From: Spirosoma foliorum
Lineage (GTDB): Bacteria > Bacteroidota > Bacteroidia > Cytophagales > Spirosomataceae
NCBI RefSeq assembly: GCF_014117325.1
Contig: NZ_CP059732.1
Location: forward strand, 2,046,001 to 2,110,000
Direction: 5' to 3'
DNA length: 64,000 nt
Part shown: positions 46,536-54,336 of the stretch, piece by piece
Position numbering within the stretch: the stretch's first letter is position 1
Layout: every line of letters starts with the position of its first letter
Notes under the pieces: generated by a model
Database searches by the model: none
What the model saw: only the letters and a program-made list of their open reading frames with translations
Told to the model about the DNA's origin: nothing
Position numbers and translations under genes: made by a program

Positions 46536-46772
46536 CTTAGCTCGGCGTACATCCGCTCGGGCGGCCCCGTTTTTGAGCCGCCGGTTTTCGTCCTCCAATT
46601 CTTTCAGCCGTTTGACTTCCGAAACCTGCATACCGCCATATTTAGCTCTCCAATTGTAGAAGGTAGCCTCGCTACTGCCATGTTCACGGGTGATCTGTGC
46701 GACGGTTTGTCCGCTATCCTGTTGCTTAAGAATCGCGACAATCTGCGATTCGGTGAATCGTGTTACTTTCAT
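46536..46772 (-). pseudogene. IS3 element I orfA, interrupted
   Basis: MKVTRFTESQIVAILKQQDS then TVAQITREHGSSEATFYNWR is the orfA helix-turn-helix, followed by a coiled region (RLKELEDENRRLKK). The 16-nt insert at 46554-46569 breaks the frame; removal restores R-R-L-K-K-M-Y-A-E-L. The gene is then cut by IS701 at 46535. Confidence 0.87.
46554..46569 (-). repeat. 16-nt hairpin insert (CGGG-GCCG-CCCG-AGCG)
   Basis: In IS3-I orfA. Removal rejoins L-K-K-M-Y-A-E. Confidence 0.92.
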
Positions 46773-46856
46773 TTCCCTTTTCGATTACAGTGAAAGTTAA
46801 GTTTTTTGCCCTACTTTTCACTGGCTCACTTTCAAGGGTTCAGGACAGGTATCGCC

Positions 46857-47258
46857 ATGCCTTTATTTATGGCCAACATGGCCTATTGGGGTAGCTTTTT
46901 AGCTGAATCTTTCGCCAACTTTTCGGCAGCTTCAGTGGCCAAAAGGCCCGATTGGTACTTGTCTATGCGCGCTTTTTACTTGGATCAGTGGCGTGGAGGT
47001 AGCTCTTTTGTATTAGCTACGGCTGCTTTCAGGTTAGCCTTACAATTAGTTGGCTGGTTGAAGGCAACGGCTTGTCGTCTTTATGTGGTATTCAATCTAG
47101 TCGGCTCTTTACTGAGTGTGCTACCCTCGTTTTCGGTTGGCCCATTAGCAATTGTGACGTACCTAGTATCCATCCCAGCTTTCCCCTTCATCATACCCTA
47201 TCTGATGGCGCTTAATTTGTTGAACTTAGCTAATCACAATTTTAGCACGATTCAATAA
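46857..47258 (+). CDS. Hypothetical membrane protein, probably 5'-truncated
   Basis: About 133 residues from the ATG at 46857 with several hydrophobic stretches (VLATAAFRLALQLVGWL, LVGSLLSVLPSF, AIVTYLVSIPAFPFIIPYLM). The frame runs upstream into the IS3-I end at 46828, so the original start was probably lost when IS3-I inserted. No family recognised. The following 47259-47532 shows nothing. Confidence 0.4.
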   Translation: MPLFMANMAYWGSFLAESFANFSAASVAKRPDWYLSMRAFYLDQWRGGSSFVLATAAFRLALQLVGWLKATACRLYVVFNLVGSLLSVLPSFSVGPLAIVTYLVSIPAFPFIIPYLMALNLLNLANHNFSTIQ

Positions 47259-47582
47259 ACCGGGTCAAGGAACGAACTAGTGTTTCATAAGGGGGCCATT
47301 GTGAGTATATATTTAAGAGATGACAGTGCATTCCTGATTGTTAATCCGCTTACCTGTTCACAAATTAAGCAGGCCAAATAGTGAAACCAGAAAAGCTAAT
47401 TGAGGGCGGGTGATGGTAGTCTTTAGCGCAGGCTAACTAAATTTAAAGATAGCCAGTATGATAATGACTAGAAAAACCACTAGTTGAACCAGGTGAAACC
47501 TAGTCAGTCTCGTTACGGCGGGTTGGACCGGTTGATATGGTCCTAAATATCCGGACACGAAACTTTTTTAACTTCGTGTACC

Positions 47583-47880
47583 ATGAACCAATCCCAACAA
47601 CCAAAACGAAAGTATACCGCCGAGTTTAACGGGGCCACCCGCGCGGGCTGATGTATTGCGGCTAGTTGCCAATGGTGAACCCATTATGGCCGTAGCCCGT
47701 AAGATGGGTATTAGCGATAGCCTGATTCACGCTTGGCGGAAGACCAATGACAAAGGGGAAAAGAAAACTGATCAAAGTCTTCAACAAGAAGTCGATAGCC
47801 TACGTAAGCAACTGCGGCAAAGCGAGATGGAGCGCGAGATTCTAAAAAAAGCTGTTGCCATTTTCAGCCGACAAACCTGA
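47583..47880 (+). pseudogene. IS3 element II orfA with one 16-nt insert
   Basis: MNQSQQPKRKYTAEF then, after removing 47630-47645, KADVLRLVANGEPIMAVARK and a helix-turn-helix and leucine-zipper tail (SLRKQLRQSEMEREIL). Without the insert it is 282 nt, exactly 94 codons. Seven A residues followed by G at 47844-47851 form the classical -1 frameshift site that would fuse orfA to orfB. Confidence 0.87.
47630..47645 (+). repeat. 16-nt hairpin insert (CGGG-GCCA-CCCG-CGCG)
   Basis: In IS3-II orfA. Removal rejoins T-A-E-F-K-A-D-V-L. Confidence 0.92.
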
Positions 47881-48049
47881 CGCTAACGTACCAGTTTATT
47901 CAGTTTGAAGAAACCAATTTTCCAGTACGACTACTCTGTAAAGTACTGAATGTCAGTAAGACTGCATATTACTCATATCGTAATGGAACAACGTTCACTC
48001 CGTCAGATAGCGATCTAGCCATGACCACAGCAATCGACAAGATTTTCTG

Positions 48050-48065
48050 CGGGGCCGCCCGTGCG
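48050..48065 (+). repeat. 16-nt hairpin insert (CGGG-GCCG-CCCG-TGCG)
   Basis: In IS3-II orfB. Removal rejoins K-I-F-W-E-N-S-R. Confidence 0.92.
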
Positions 48066-48195
48066 GGAAAACTCCCGATGCTATGGCAGCCGTCGCGTGC
48101 TGGAAGCTCTGAAAGAACAGGGCGTAAAGGTTGGTCGACATCGGGTACGTCGTTTGATGCAAGAGCAGGACTGGCGGGCCATTCAGCCCCGTAGT

Positions 48196-48211
48196 CGCTT
48201 CGGCGATCCGA
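48196..48211 (-). repeat. 16-nt hairpin insert (TCGG-ATCG-CCGA-AGCG)
   Basis: In IS3-II orfB. Removal rejoins Q-P-R-S-F-V-P-K-T. Nearly identical to the copy at 43834. Confidence 0.88.
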
Positions 48212-48373
48212 TTCGTACCCAAAACGACTAACTCCAGGCATGGTTTAATTGCTTGCCCCAACCGCTTACTTGAGTTTGGTAAACCTACTGCCCCTAATCA
48301 GGCTTGGGTCGGCGATATTACGTATTTGCCTTTAGTTGATGGACACTGGGCTTATTTAGCCAGTTGGATGGAG

Positions 48374-48389
48374 CGCACGGGCGCCCCCG
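48374..48389 (-). repeat. 16-nt hairpin insert (CGGG-GGCG-CCCG-TGCG)
   Basis: In IS3-II orfB. Removal rejoins A-S-W-M-E-L-F-S-R-R. Confidence 0.92.
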
Positions 48390-48519
48390 TTATTTTCTCG
48401 TCGGATCGTCGGTTGGTGGGTCGACAAGCACATGAAAGAAAGCCTAGTTGTGCAGGCCTTTGACCAGGCCCTCCAGCAACGTCAACCTAAGCCGGGTTTG
48501 ATCGTCCACTCGGACCGAG

Positions 48520-48535
48520 CCGGGCGGCCGGTGCC
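48520..48535 (+). repeat. 16-nt hairpin insert (CCGG-GCGG-CCGG-TGCC)
   Basis: In IS3-II orfB. Removal rejoins H-S-D-R-G-G-Q-Y-F, the second catalytic Asp motif. The loop and the last tail base differ from consensus. Confidence 0.9.
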
Positions 48536-48627
48536 GTGGTCAGTATTTCGGTCATCATTTCCGAAAGCGGCTCGATAAATGGCACTGTAGGCAGAGCATG
48601 GCGGAAACCGATAATCCCTACCAAAAC

Positions 48628-48643
48628 CGCACCGGCGGACCGG
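48628..48643 (-). repeat. 16-nt hairpin insert (CCGG-TCCG-CCGG-TGCG)
   Basis: In IS3-II orfB between P-Y-Q-N and the A-H-A-E-S-F-W block. One base of the host appears lost at the junction, or the insert is 15 nt here. Confidence 0.82.
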
Positions 48644-48727
48644 CTCATGCCGAGTCTTTTGGGGCCGCTTAAAAGCTGAGTTGCTGGAGGATGGCTGTTT
48701 TATCAGCTTAGAAGATGCCCGCAATGA

Positions 48728-48743
48728 CAGGGCCGCCTGTGCG
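48728..48743 (+). repeat. 16-nt hairpin insert (CAGG-GCCG-CCTG-TGCG)
   Basis: In IS3-II orfB. Removal rejoins D-A-R-N-E-L-F-N-Y-I. The arms CAGG/CCTG are a paired variant. Confidence 0.9.
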
Positions 48744-48848
48744 GTTGTTTAACTATATTGAAGGGTACTATAACGTCTGTAGGTTGCACTCATCGCTAGG
48801 CTATCGTTCACCGATTGACTTTGAAAACCAATAAGTAGTCCTTGAGAA

Positions 48849-49832
48849 TTAGTTTGGATTAAATTGGTTAAAGTTGATGATCAGTTTTTTGCCCACGTTT
48901 GCCAGACAGCGATTGAGAGCATACCCTAAATCATCTGCGGTTGCATAATCTTCCGGCTTCAACCAGCCTCCTTTTAAGTGTCGCCACAAGGTTTCAGCGA
49001 TGTTTAAGTGAGGAGAGTAAGTCGGCAAAAAAAAACAAGTATAGCCCACGGGCCTCCCATAGGGGACGCATCTGCTGAATGGATGCGGCTCGATGAACCC
49101 TGGCATTGTCTAACACTACCACCGTCAGTCTATGAATCGACAACGACAAGCTATCCAGTTGTTGACCCACAAAGGCGGCTGTAATTCGTTGATTGGTGGT
49201 GGCCCAATGCAACTTGTTTTGCCGGCTAATCAAGCCCCAACAGTTCAGTTTAAAGCCCTTCTCAACCCGAATACAGACCTCTTCGCCGGGAAATTGCCAA
49301 CCATAGGGCACATAGCCCGCACTACACACCTGCGATTCGTCGCCATAGAACAACTCAATGAGCCCCTGCTGGGCAAGGCCTTCCAGTTCCGCGAGTTGCT
49401 CTTTTTTGTAAGCATACACTGCTGGGTCTGGTTGGCCTTTTACTCGTCGACGAATGCGTTTGTATCGGCCATCAAGCTTTTTAAAAAAGTCCTGAACGTA
49501 CTCTCACTGACGGGCTAGCTACCAGCCGAACGACTTGTTTCCCAGTCAGCTTTGGCTAGTTGGATTCGTTGGCGATTGGCTTTGACGGCTGCTAGTACAG
49601 CATCTGTATCGGTTTGCTTGGTCAATATGGGCTTTCGACCTCGTCCGGACTTAGTCTTGAGTCCGTCTAACCCACTGGTTTTGAATCGTTTCAGCCAGCT
49701 ATTGACACTGACATGGCACATGCCCACAAGCTGGCCTACATCTGTTGAAGAGCGGCCGGCCGCTTTGAGCAGAATGGCCTGGCAGCGCGCTCGAAAGCTA
49801 TGGTTATCATTGGTTTTTAGTTCATATTCCAA
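48849..49832 (-). pseudogene. IS630-family transposase II, three frames
   Basis: The N-terminal frame from 49832 has a helix-turn-helix (DVGQLVGMCHVSVNSWLKRF) and meets TAG at 49515-49517. After this a U-UUU-UUA slippery heptamer (49482-49488, minus strand) allows a -1 shift into KKLDGRYKRIRRRVKG and the DDE core (LFYGDESQVCSAGYVPYGWQ, VVLDNARVHRAAS). A T9 run (49027-49035) then adds one base before LPTYSPHLNIAETLWRHLKG. No 16-nt insert. It may rely on recoding, but the TAG makes it inactive as it stands. Confidence 0.78.
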
Positions 49833-49961
49833 AGCGATTCGTTGTTCCTCGCTCAGGATCGGCGTGTTTACTCATCCCATGAGGGCAAGTTAAAAAATAA
49901 TGCAAACTATTTCTTATAGACTACTTATTATCAAACAGTTTCTCTATTAAACTCTCATAAT

Positions 49962-51270
49962 TAATACTGTGAACAGTTTATAATTAGCTTTAAGCAGCCC
50001 TGCGTTGCCAAAATTGACAATTCAGGCTATCCAGCCGATTTACATCAACTGAGCCATCAGAACTAAGTTGGCTATATATCAGTCTCCACACCCGACGGTT
50101 GGTTTCCCGTCGAACCAAAGCGTTCATTGACTTAAGTAATGAAGCATCAGCCGCCAACAACAAACGAGCAACATTCACCATGCTAAGTGTCGCGTTCAAG
50201 TGGTAGTCCAGCTTCTCATCACTGCGTGCCTGACACTGGCTCAAACCCGTAAATTGTTTGGCATCCCGGAAAAACAACTCAATTTGAAAACGCAGGTGAT
50301 AATAGTAAGCGATCTGGCTGGCCGATTGTTGCTCGTCGGTTGAAGCCAGTAAGACATATTTTTGATGGTGAGTATCTACTAACAATACCACGCGCAGCCT
50401 ACGCTCGAAATGCTTCGAGTAGAGCAAAGCACTGTAAAGTTCGATGTGACCATGAATGGGATGAGTCCCTTCAGCTTGCCAGCGGCTCAGGTTATCAAAG
50501 ACAGCTTTGCCATCATAGCGACGGGTCGGGCCACGCTGACCAGGCTGGCGGCCTTTAGTCCATAAATGATACAGGGCCGCATCATGGCGCAGCCGGGTGA
50601 TGAGGTGGCGACGATGACCAACAAAGAGCGTAAAGATTTCTTTTTTAGCGTAGTAGCCGTCAGCTACCCAGTGTAAAAGAGCGGGCAGCTGAGGCAGACA
50701 ATCGGCGAGTTGTTCCAGATACCAGCTCAGCCGGGAGTAAGGTTTGTCATCCTGTTGGGTGATGTCAGGTGGTGTCTGGCTGGCTTCGAGGGCGAAACAT
50801 TGTTTGGTCAGGGTGTTGACACAAGCTAACAAACTAACTTCCAAACCAAGTTGGGCTTTGCCCGCACAGGAGGACCAAAATTTGTCGAGTCCAAAGGTTT
50901 TGGTGCCGCTTTGGGCGATGAAAATACAATCAACGACCCCAATAAAAGGGCCTTGGGTGAAATCGATACAGGCCTTGTTAAAGGCCAGCCAATCGAAGCA
51001 AGTGGCAAAGTGTCGGCGAAAAGTAAGTTCAGTAAATCGGGAGTAGCGGGCCACGTTTTCAAACGTAGCACGTCCCTGTCTGCCTAATAAGACAGAAAAG
51101 AGTTCGGATAGAAAAGTGCGCTGATGCTTGTTCACGTTGAAAAGTTTAGCCAATATTGGCTTGAGAATCGCTTCGATGCTCATGGGTCGTAGGATATGAA
51201 ATGGGGATTTCAAGCTTACGACCCTTTTTGCATTTGACCAAATCAAGCCCTAAAACTGCTCACAGTATTA
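49962..51270 (-). mobile_element. IS4-family insertion sequence, intact
   Basis: Terminal repeats TAATACTGTGAACAGTTT at 49962 and TAATACTGTGAGCAGTTTTA inward from 51270 (minus strand) flank one intact transposase gene. No 16-nt insert is present. No clear target duplication. Confidence 0.78.
49990..51183 (-). CDS. IS4-family transposase
   Basis: I choose the ATG at 51183 (MSIEAILKPILAKLFNVN) because the upstream 21 codons overlap the terminal repeat region. 397 residues: GPFIGVVDCIFIAQSGTKTF (first Asp), LLHWVADGYYAKKEIFTLF (second Asp) and YYHLRFQIELFFRDAKQFTG (the YREK-like Glu signature of IS4). Intact. Confidence 0.87.
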   Translation of the reverse strand: MSIEAILKPILAKLFNVNKHQRTFLSELFSVLLGRQGRATFENVARYSRFTELTFRRHFATCFDWLAFNKACIDFTQGPFIGVVDCIFIAQSGTKTFGLDKFWSSCAGKAQLGLEVSLLACVNTLTKQCFALEASQTPPDITQQDDKPYSRLSWYLEQLADCLPQLPALLHWVADGYYAKKEIFTLFVGHRRHLITRLRHDAALYHLWTKGRQPGQRGPTRRYDGKAVFDNLSRWQAEGTHPIHGHIELYSALLYSKHFERRLRVVLLVDTHHQKYVLLASTDEQQSASQIAYYYHLRFQIELFFRDAKQFTGLSQCQARSDEKLDYHLNATLSMVNVARLLLAADASLLKSMNALVRRETNRRVWRLIYSQLSSDGSVDVNRLDSLNCQFWQRRAA

Positions 51271-51580
51271 ATAAATAAAGTGTCCGGCTAAACGGGACCA
51301 TCCCAGGAGTAGGGGTTAAGTCGCAGAGTAGAAGGCTTTTGGTGGCAAACGGAGGGCGTCAATGCGGGCGAAATGGCGGATCTGATACATATAGATTGAT
51401 CTACCAGTTTATTTGTTCGTAAGAAAAATGAGGGTTTTGTGAGAGAATACTCAACAGAGATTTTATCTTTTCTCTCGCCTGTACGCCCTAAATTTTTTTA
51501 ATCATTTTAGCGATATACACTACCCGGAACGTATAAATCCCAACAGAGCTGTTCAGAACGGCTGTACTGACTAATAACCT
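51271..51580. other. Intergenic DNA
   Basis: Begins with TGTCCGGCTAAACGGGACC, which resembles a decayed IS3 end, and then shows no frame or signal that I can support. Confidence 0.35.
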
Positions 51581-53821
51581 CTAGTCTTTGGTCTTAAAAT
51601 CAATCAGGTAAGGCTTGAGTCGATCGCCATTCTCATTGCGAAAACTTGAACCGATCACTAACTGGCAACGCAGATTCGGCTTCACCTCAAGTTCAAAGGA
51701 GAACGATTTTGCATCCTCCGAAAAGCCTAGTAACCGTTTCACCCTCGCCATGCTTTCTATGCCCAAAGGACCTTTGCCAAAACTATAATATCGGGTATCC
51801 ATCTTTTGGGAGAAGCGAAGGGTAACCACCGATGTGCTCGTGCTAACCGATTGAGCTCCGTTTTCGAATGGAGCCATGCCAATCACTCTTGGTCGGTAGT
51901 CCTCAAAATTCCAGACAGATGGCTGGGCATCTTCAGTAATAGCCCCTTCTAGCAAATCCACCTCAATAAAACTGTCGTTGAAAACAGTTTGGGTGGCCTT
52001 CGCATAATCGGAGGACTTCGCTTTATAGGGGTTGCGCACGAATGTCTGGGGGTTACGCGCGAATAAAGGGAAGGCTGTACTTTGGACCTGGATCATGATC
52101 CGATGCCCTTTTTTAAAGGTATGGAGCACATCCTGCAACGGAAAATGGACGGCCGTTTTCTGACTAGCGCGCAGTGGCTGAGGCTTTTCAAAGCTGTTGC
52201 GAAACCGGGCGGGCATCATTTCCGAGCGAACCATCTGCCAGTAATTACTCAAGGTGACGTTTTTATTGGGCATGAAGGCATGATTGGGTTCGTCCAGGGG
52301 ATAGACATCAATCAGTTTGACAAAGAAATCAGCATCTGTACCTGTACTAGCTACGTTAAGATAAGCTTTAATTTCCCCTCCCAGGGTCACATCCTGAGAC
52401 AAAGCACCGGTTTGAAACACAAGAACGTCGGGCCGACGGCCAGCAAAGCGCTGGTCTTCGCTCATGTAATTGTAAGGCGTAAAGTTCATCGTCGATGTCA
52501 AATCCTCGGTGTGGGGAACTGGCTTCATGGGATCGCTGGGGTAAGATACGGACGCAATCTTTTTAGGTGGTTGCCGATCTAATGTGCCCGCTGCATTTAG
52601 GTAAAGCTTTTGCTTATGAATACGAGCAGCGGGCCATTTATCAAACTGATTCCATTTTTTCAGGCCCGTATCAAACATATACGCTTCCGGTAAACCAGTG
52701 CTGTTACCAACGCCCTTCAAAAAATGACGAAAGAATTTGGCTTCAATCTCATTCATATAGAAGCTCGCCAGGCTATCGCCGAAATAGAGGTTAGAGTGCA
52801 GGGTATGGCCGGTCTCATAGGCCCATCCACCATGACCAAACGGCCCCATGACTAGCGTGTTGTAGGTGCCGGGGCTCTTCTTCTCAATGGTCTTGTAAAG
52901 ATTCAGTGGCCCCGACAGGTCTTCGGCATCAAACCAGCCCCCAACGGTCATAACAGCTGTTTTTAGATTGGGCTGATAGTGCTGGAGTAAAGCTCTTTTT
53001 CGCCAGTAGTCGTCATAATTGGGATGATTCACCGTTTCCTGCCAAAAGACGTTATCTTTATAGTAGGTGTCAGCAAACGTCAGCGGGCCTTGATCCAGGT
53101 AAATTTGGTAGCCATCCCGGACAACTTTGGCTGTATTAACCGGCGGGCTATCGTACCAATCAAAGGTGGTCGTGTCTTTCTTTGGAACGCCAAACCAGGG
53201 AAATAATAAAAAATAACTCTGCAAAAAGGCCCCATTATGATGAAAGTCATCAAAAAAGAAGTCTGAAACGGGTGCCTGCGGGCTGGATGCTTTCAGGGCG
53301 GAATGGTTACTCAGCAGACCGGCAGCTGCGTAAAACCCCGGGTAAGACATCCCCCACTGACCCACATTGCCATTATTATTGGGTACGTGCTTGACCAACC
53401 AGTCAATGGTGTCAAAGGTATCGGAGCTTTCGTCCACGTCTGTATTACTTTTGTAAATCGTTACGGGTGTCATGTTGGTAAACTGCCCTTCACTTTTGTA
53501 TCGGCCCCGCACGTCCTGATACACCATGATATAGCCCTCCTGCATCATCGTCATCGATGGGCCTAAGCTGTTGGGATAACTATCGTTACCGTAAGGGGCA
53601 ATGCCATAGCAGGTTCGTTGCAACAGGATTGGATAGGGGAGGGTGGTTGTGGCTAGTTTAGGGGTATAGATAGCCGTAAACAGTTTGACACCATCGCGCA
53701 TGGTAATGTAGGTCTCGGTTTTAGTATAATGATCCTGGACTTTATACGCCACTTGCGCGTTTAGATGATGTGGCCCCAAGAGGAGGCTGATGACAAGAAG
53801 CTTAACAAAGATTTGACTCAT
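51581..53821 (-). CDS. CocE/NonD-family alpha/beta hydrolase, exported
   Basis: 746 residues with a signal peptide (LLVISLLLGPHHLNAQ). The Peptidase_S15 fold has YQDVRGRYKSEGQF, nucleophile Ser in GQWGMSYPGFYAAAG, acid Asp in GGWFDAEDLSG and His in MGPFGHGGWAYE, followed by the C-terminal jelly-roll (PAVING-like PARFRNSFEKPQP, RIMIQVQSTAFPLFARNPQT). It belongs with X-Pro dipeptidyl peptidases, cocaine esterase and glutaryl acylases; the substrate is an acylated amino compound or ester (not determinable). A ~120-residue C-terminal extension has an Ig-like pattern. Confidence 0.87.
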   Translation of the reverse strand: MSQIFVKLLVISLLLGPHHLNAQVAYKVQDHYTKTETYITMRDGVKLFTAIYTPKLATTTLPYPILLQRTCYGIAPYGNDSYPNSLGPSMTMMQEGYIMVYQDVRGRYKSEGQFTNMTPVTIYKSNTDVDESSDTFDTIDWLVKHVPNNNGNVGQWGMSYPGFYAAAGLLSNHSALKASSPQAPVSDFFFDDFHHNGAFLQSYFLLFPWFGVPKKDTTTFDWYDSPPVNTAKVVRDGYQIYLDQGPLTFADTYYKDNVFWQETVNHPNYDDYWRKRALLQHYQPNLKTAVMTVGGWFDAEDLSGPLNLYKTIEKKSPGTYNTLVMGPFGHGGWAYETGHTLHSNLYFGDSLASFYMNEIEAKFFRHFLKGVGNSTGLPEAYMFDTGLKKWNQFDKWPAARIHKQKLYLNAAGTLDRQPPKKIASVSYPSDPMKPVPHTEDLTSTMNFTPYNYMSEDQRFAGRRPDVLVFQTGALSQDVTLGGEIKAYLNVASTGTDADFFVKLIDVYPLDEPNHAFMPNKNVTLSNYWQMVRSEMMPARFRNSFEKPQPLRASQKTAVHFPLQDVLHTFKKGHRIMIQVQSTAFPLFARNPQTFVRNPYKAKSSDYAKATQTVFNDSFIEVDLLEGAITEDAQPSVWNFEDYRPRVIGMAPFENGAQSVSTSTSVVTLRFSQKMDTRYYSFGKGPLGIESMARVKRLLGFSEDAKSFSFELEVKPNLRCQLVIGSSFRNENGDRLKPYLIDFKTKD

Positions 53822-54336
53822 AGGTAGTTGGTTTGGCTGTTCCGGATTAGCAACTAGTTTGCACGTCGATAAATCTCCTAACGCTCGCTAACTACCAGCA
53901 GGCAGTTACTGGCCTAAAGGGTGTAGCGATTTCGAGTGGGAACTCCCACTTCGACGAAAGGTTACAGCCTAAGTTGCGCTAACCGCGCGCCCCGGACAAT
54001 GGGCGGCCTAGCCGCAGGTCGCTTAAGTAAGCGAGAACCTAAAATCGTCCAGATCCTAATAGAACGTCCTATAAAACGCCCGAATTATAGTTAGTCCTTC
54101 GTCTCATATGAGAGCGTTTCCGGAGAATATTCATTTTTATCCGTCCTCTGAAATTTAGTGGCTGTCAGTGGTCACAATATCCCCGGCAAGCCGACCCCTA
54201 TCGGCCACCGCAGCCCAAGTCATAGCCTCCATTCCCTTAAATTTTCTGGATCTGACACCACCTTAATAAACAGCTTGGGTAATTCTGCGTTCGTAAGGAG
54301 AAAGCAATTCTGATCCGTTTATTTTTTCAACAAAAC
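53822..54336. other. Divergent intergenic region between hydrolase and catalase
   Basis: Contains a 6-bp hairpin AGTGGG/CCCACT (53935-53950), a GC-rich patch at 53983-54016 that does not fit the 16-nt insert pattern, and a copy of a dispersed repeat at 54073-54106. No frame accepted. Promoters of both genes must lie here but no match is convincing. Confidence 0.4.
54073..54106 (+). repeat. Dispersed ~34-bp repeat, copy 1
   Basis: AAAACGCCCGAATTATAG, then TTAGTCCTTCGTCTCA. Shares CCGAATTATAG and a GTCTCA box at fixed spacing with copies at 56770 and 57622. Confidence 0.65.

Larger units (their letters stand above)
42081..46828 (-). mobile_element. IS3-family element I, host of a nest of later insertions
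   Basis: The ends TGAGCCAGTTTTGACTGG (42081) and TGAGCCAGTGAAAAG (inward from 46828, minus strand) share nine bases. Inside are orfA (46772 down), two orfB pieces (44227-44505, now inverted, and 42324 down to 42103), two IS110-type elements, an IS701 element and five 16-nt inserts or occupied sites belonging to IS3. The orfB pieces rejoin at W-I-E-P-G-K-P-T-Q-N when the IS110-b element is removed. Confidence 0.6.
47852..48834 (+). pseudogene. IS3 element II orfB with six 16-nt inserts
   Basis: After removing the inserts the frame reads AIDKIFWENSRCYGSRRVLE, then AIQPRSFVPKTTNSRHGLIA, QAWVGDITYLPLVDGHWAYL (first Asp), WMELFSRRIVGWWVDKH, IVHSDRGGQYFGHHF (second Asp), NPYQN-AHAESFWGRL (Glu) and ELFNYIEGYYNVCRLHSSLG. 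One or two single-base losses near 48643-48660 remain. The rve triad is complete, so without the inserts this would be a near-functional transposase. Confidence 0.87.
47533..48836 (+). mobile_element. IS3-family element II carrying seven 16-nt inserts
   Basis: The left end TGATATGGTCCTAAATATCC precedes orfA. orfB ends at 48834, and the right end is not clear and may be lost to the neighbouring IS630. The left end is homologous to the 64-bp element at 56567. Seven 16-nt inserts interrupt the two reading frames. Confidence 0.72.

Noticed and set aside
17604..48743. The 16-nt inserts as translational bypass or intron-like elements needing one orientation
   Set aside because: They occur in both orientations relative to the host gene and no host gene carries one, so orientation-dependent removal at RNA level is unlikely. 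Not excluded without RNA data.
17604..48743. The 16-nt inserts as an assembly or adapter artefact
   Set aside because: Sequences differ between sites with paired changes, and two copies are split by IS110-a, which shows they were physically present before that insertion.
49493..49535. A 16-nt insert at the IS630-II TAG
   Set aside because: The segment is already in frame with a plain TAG and lacks the arm-loop-arm-tail plan.
53983..54016. GC-rich patch between hydrolase and catalase as a 16-nt insert
   Set aside because: No matching arms and tail; base composition alone is not enough.
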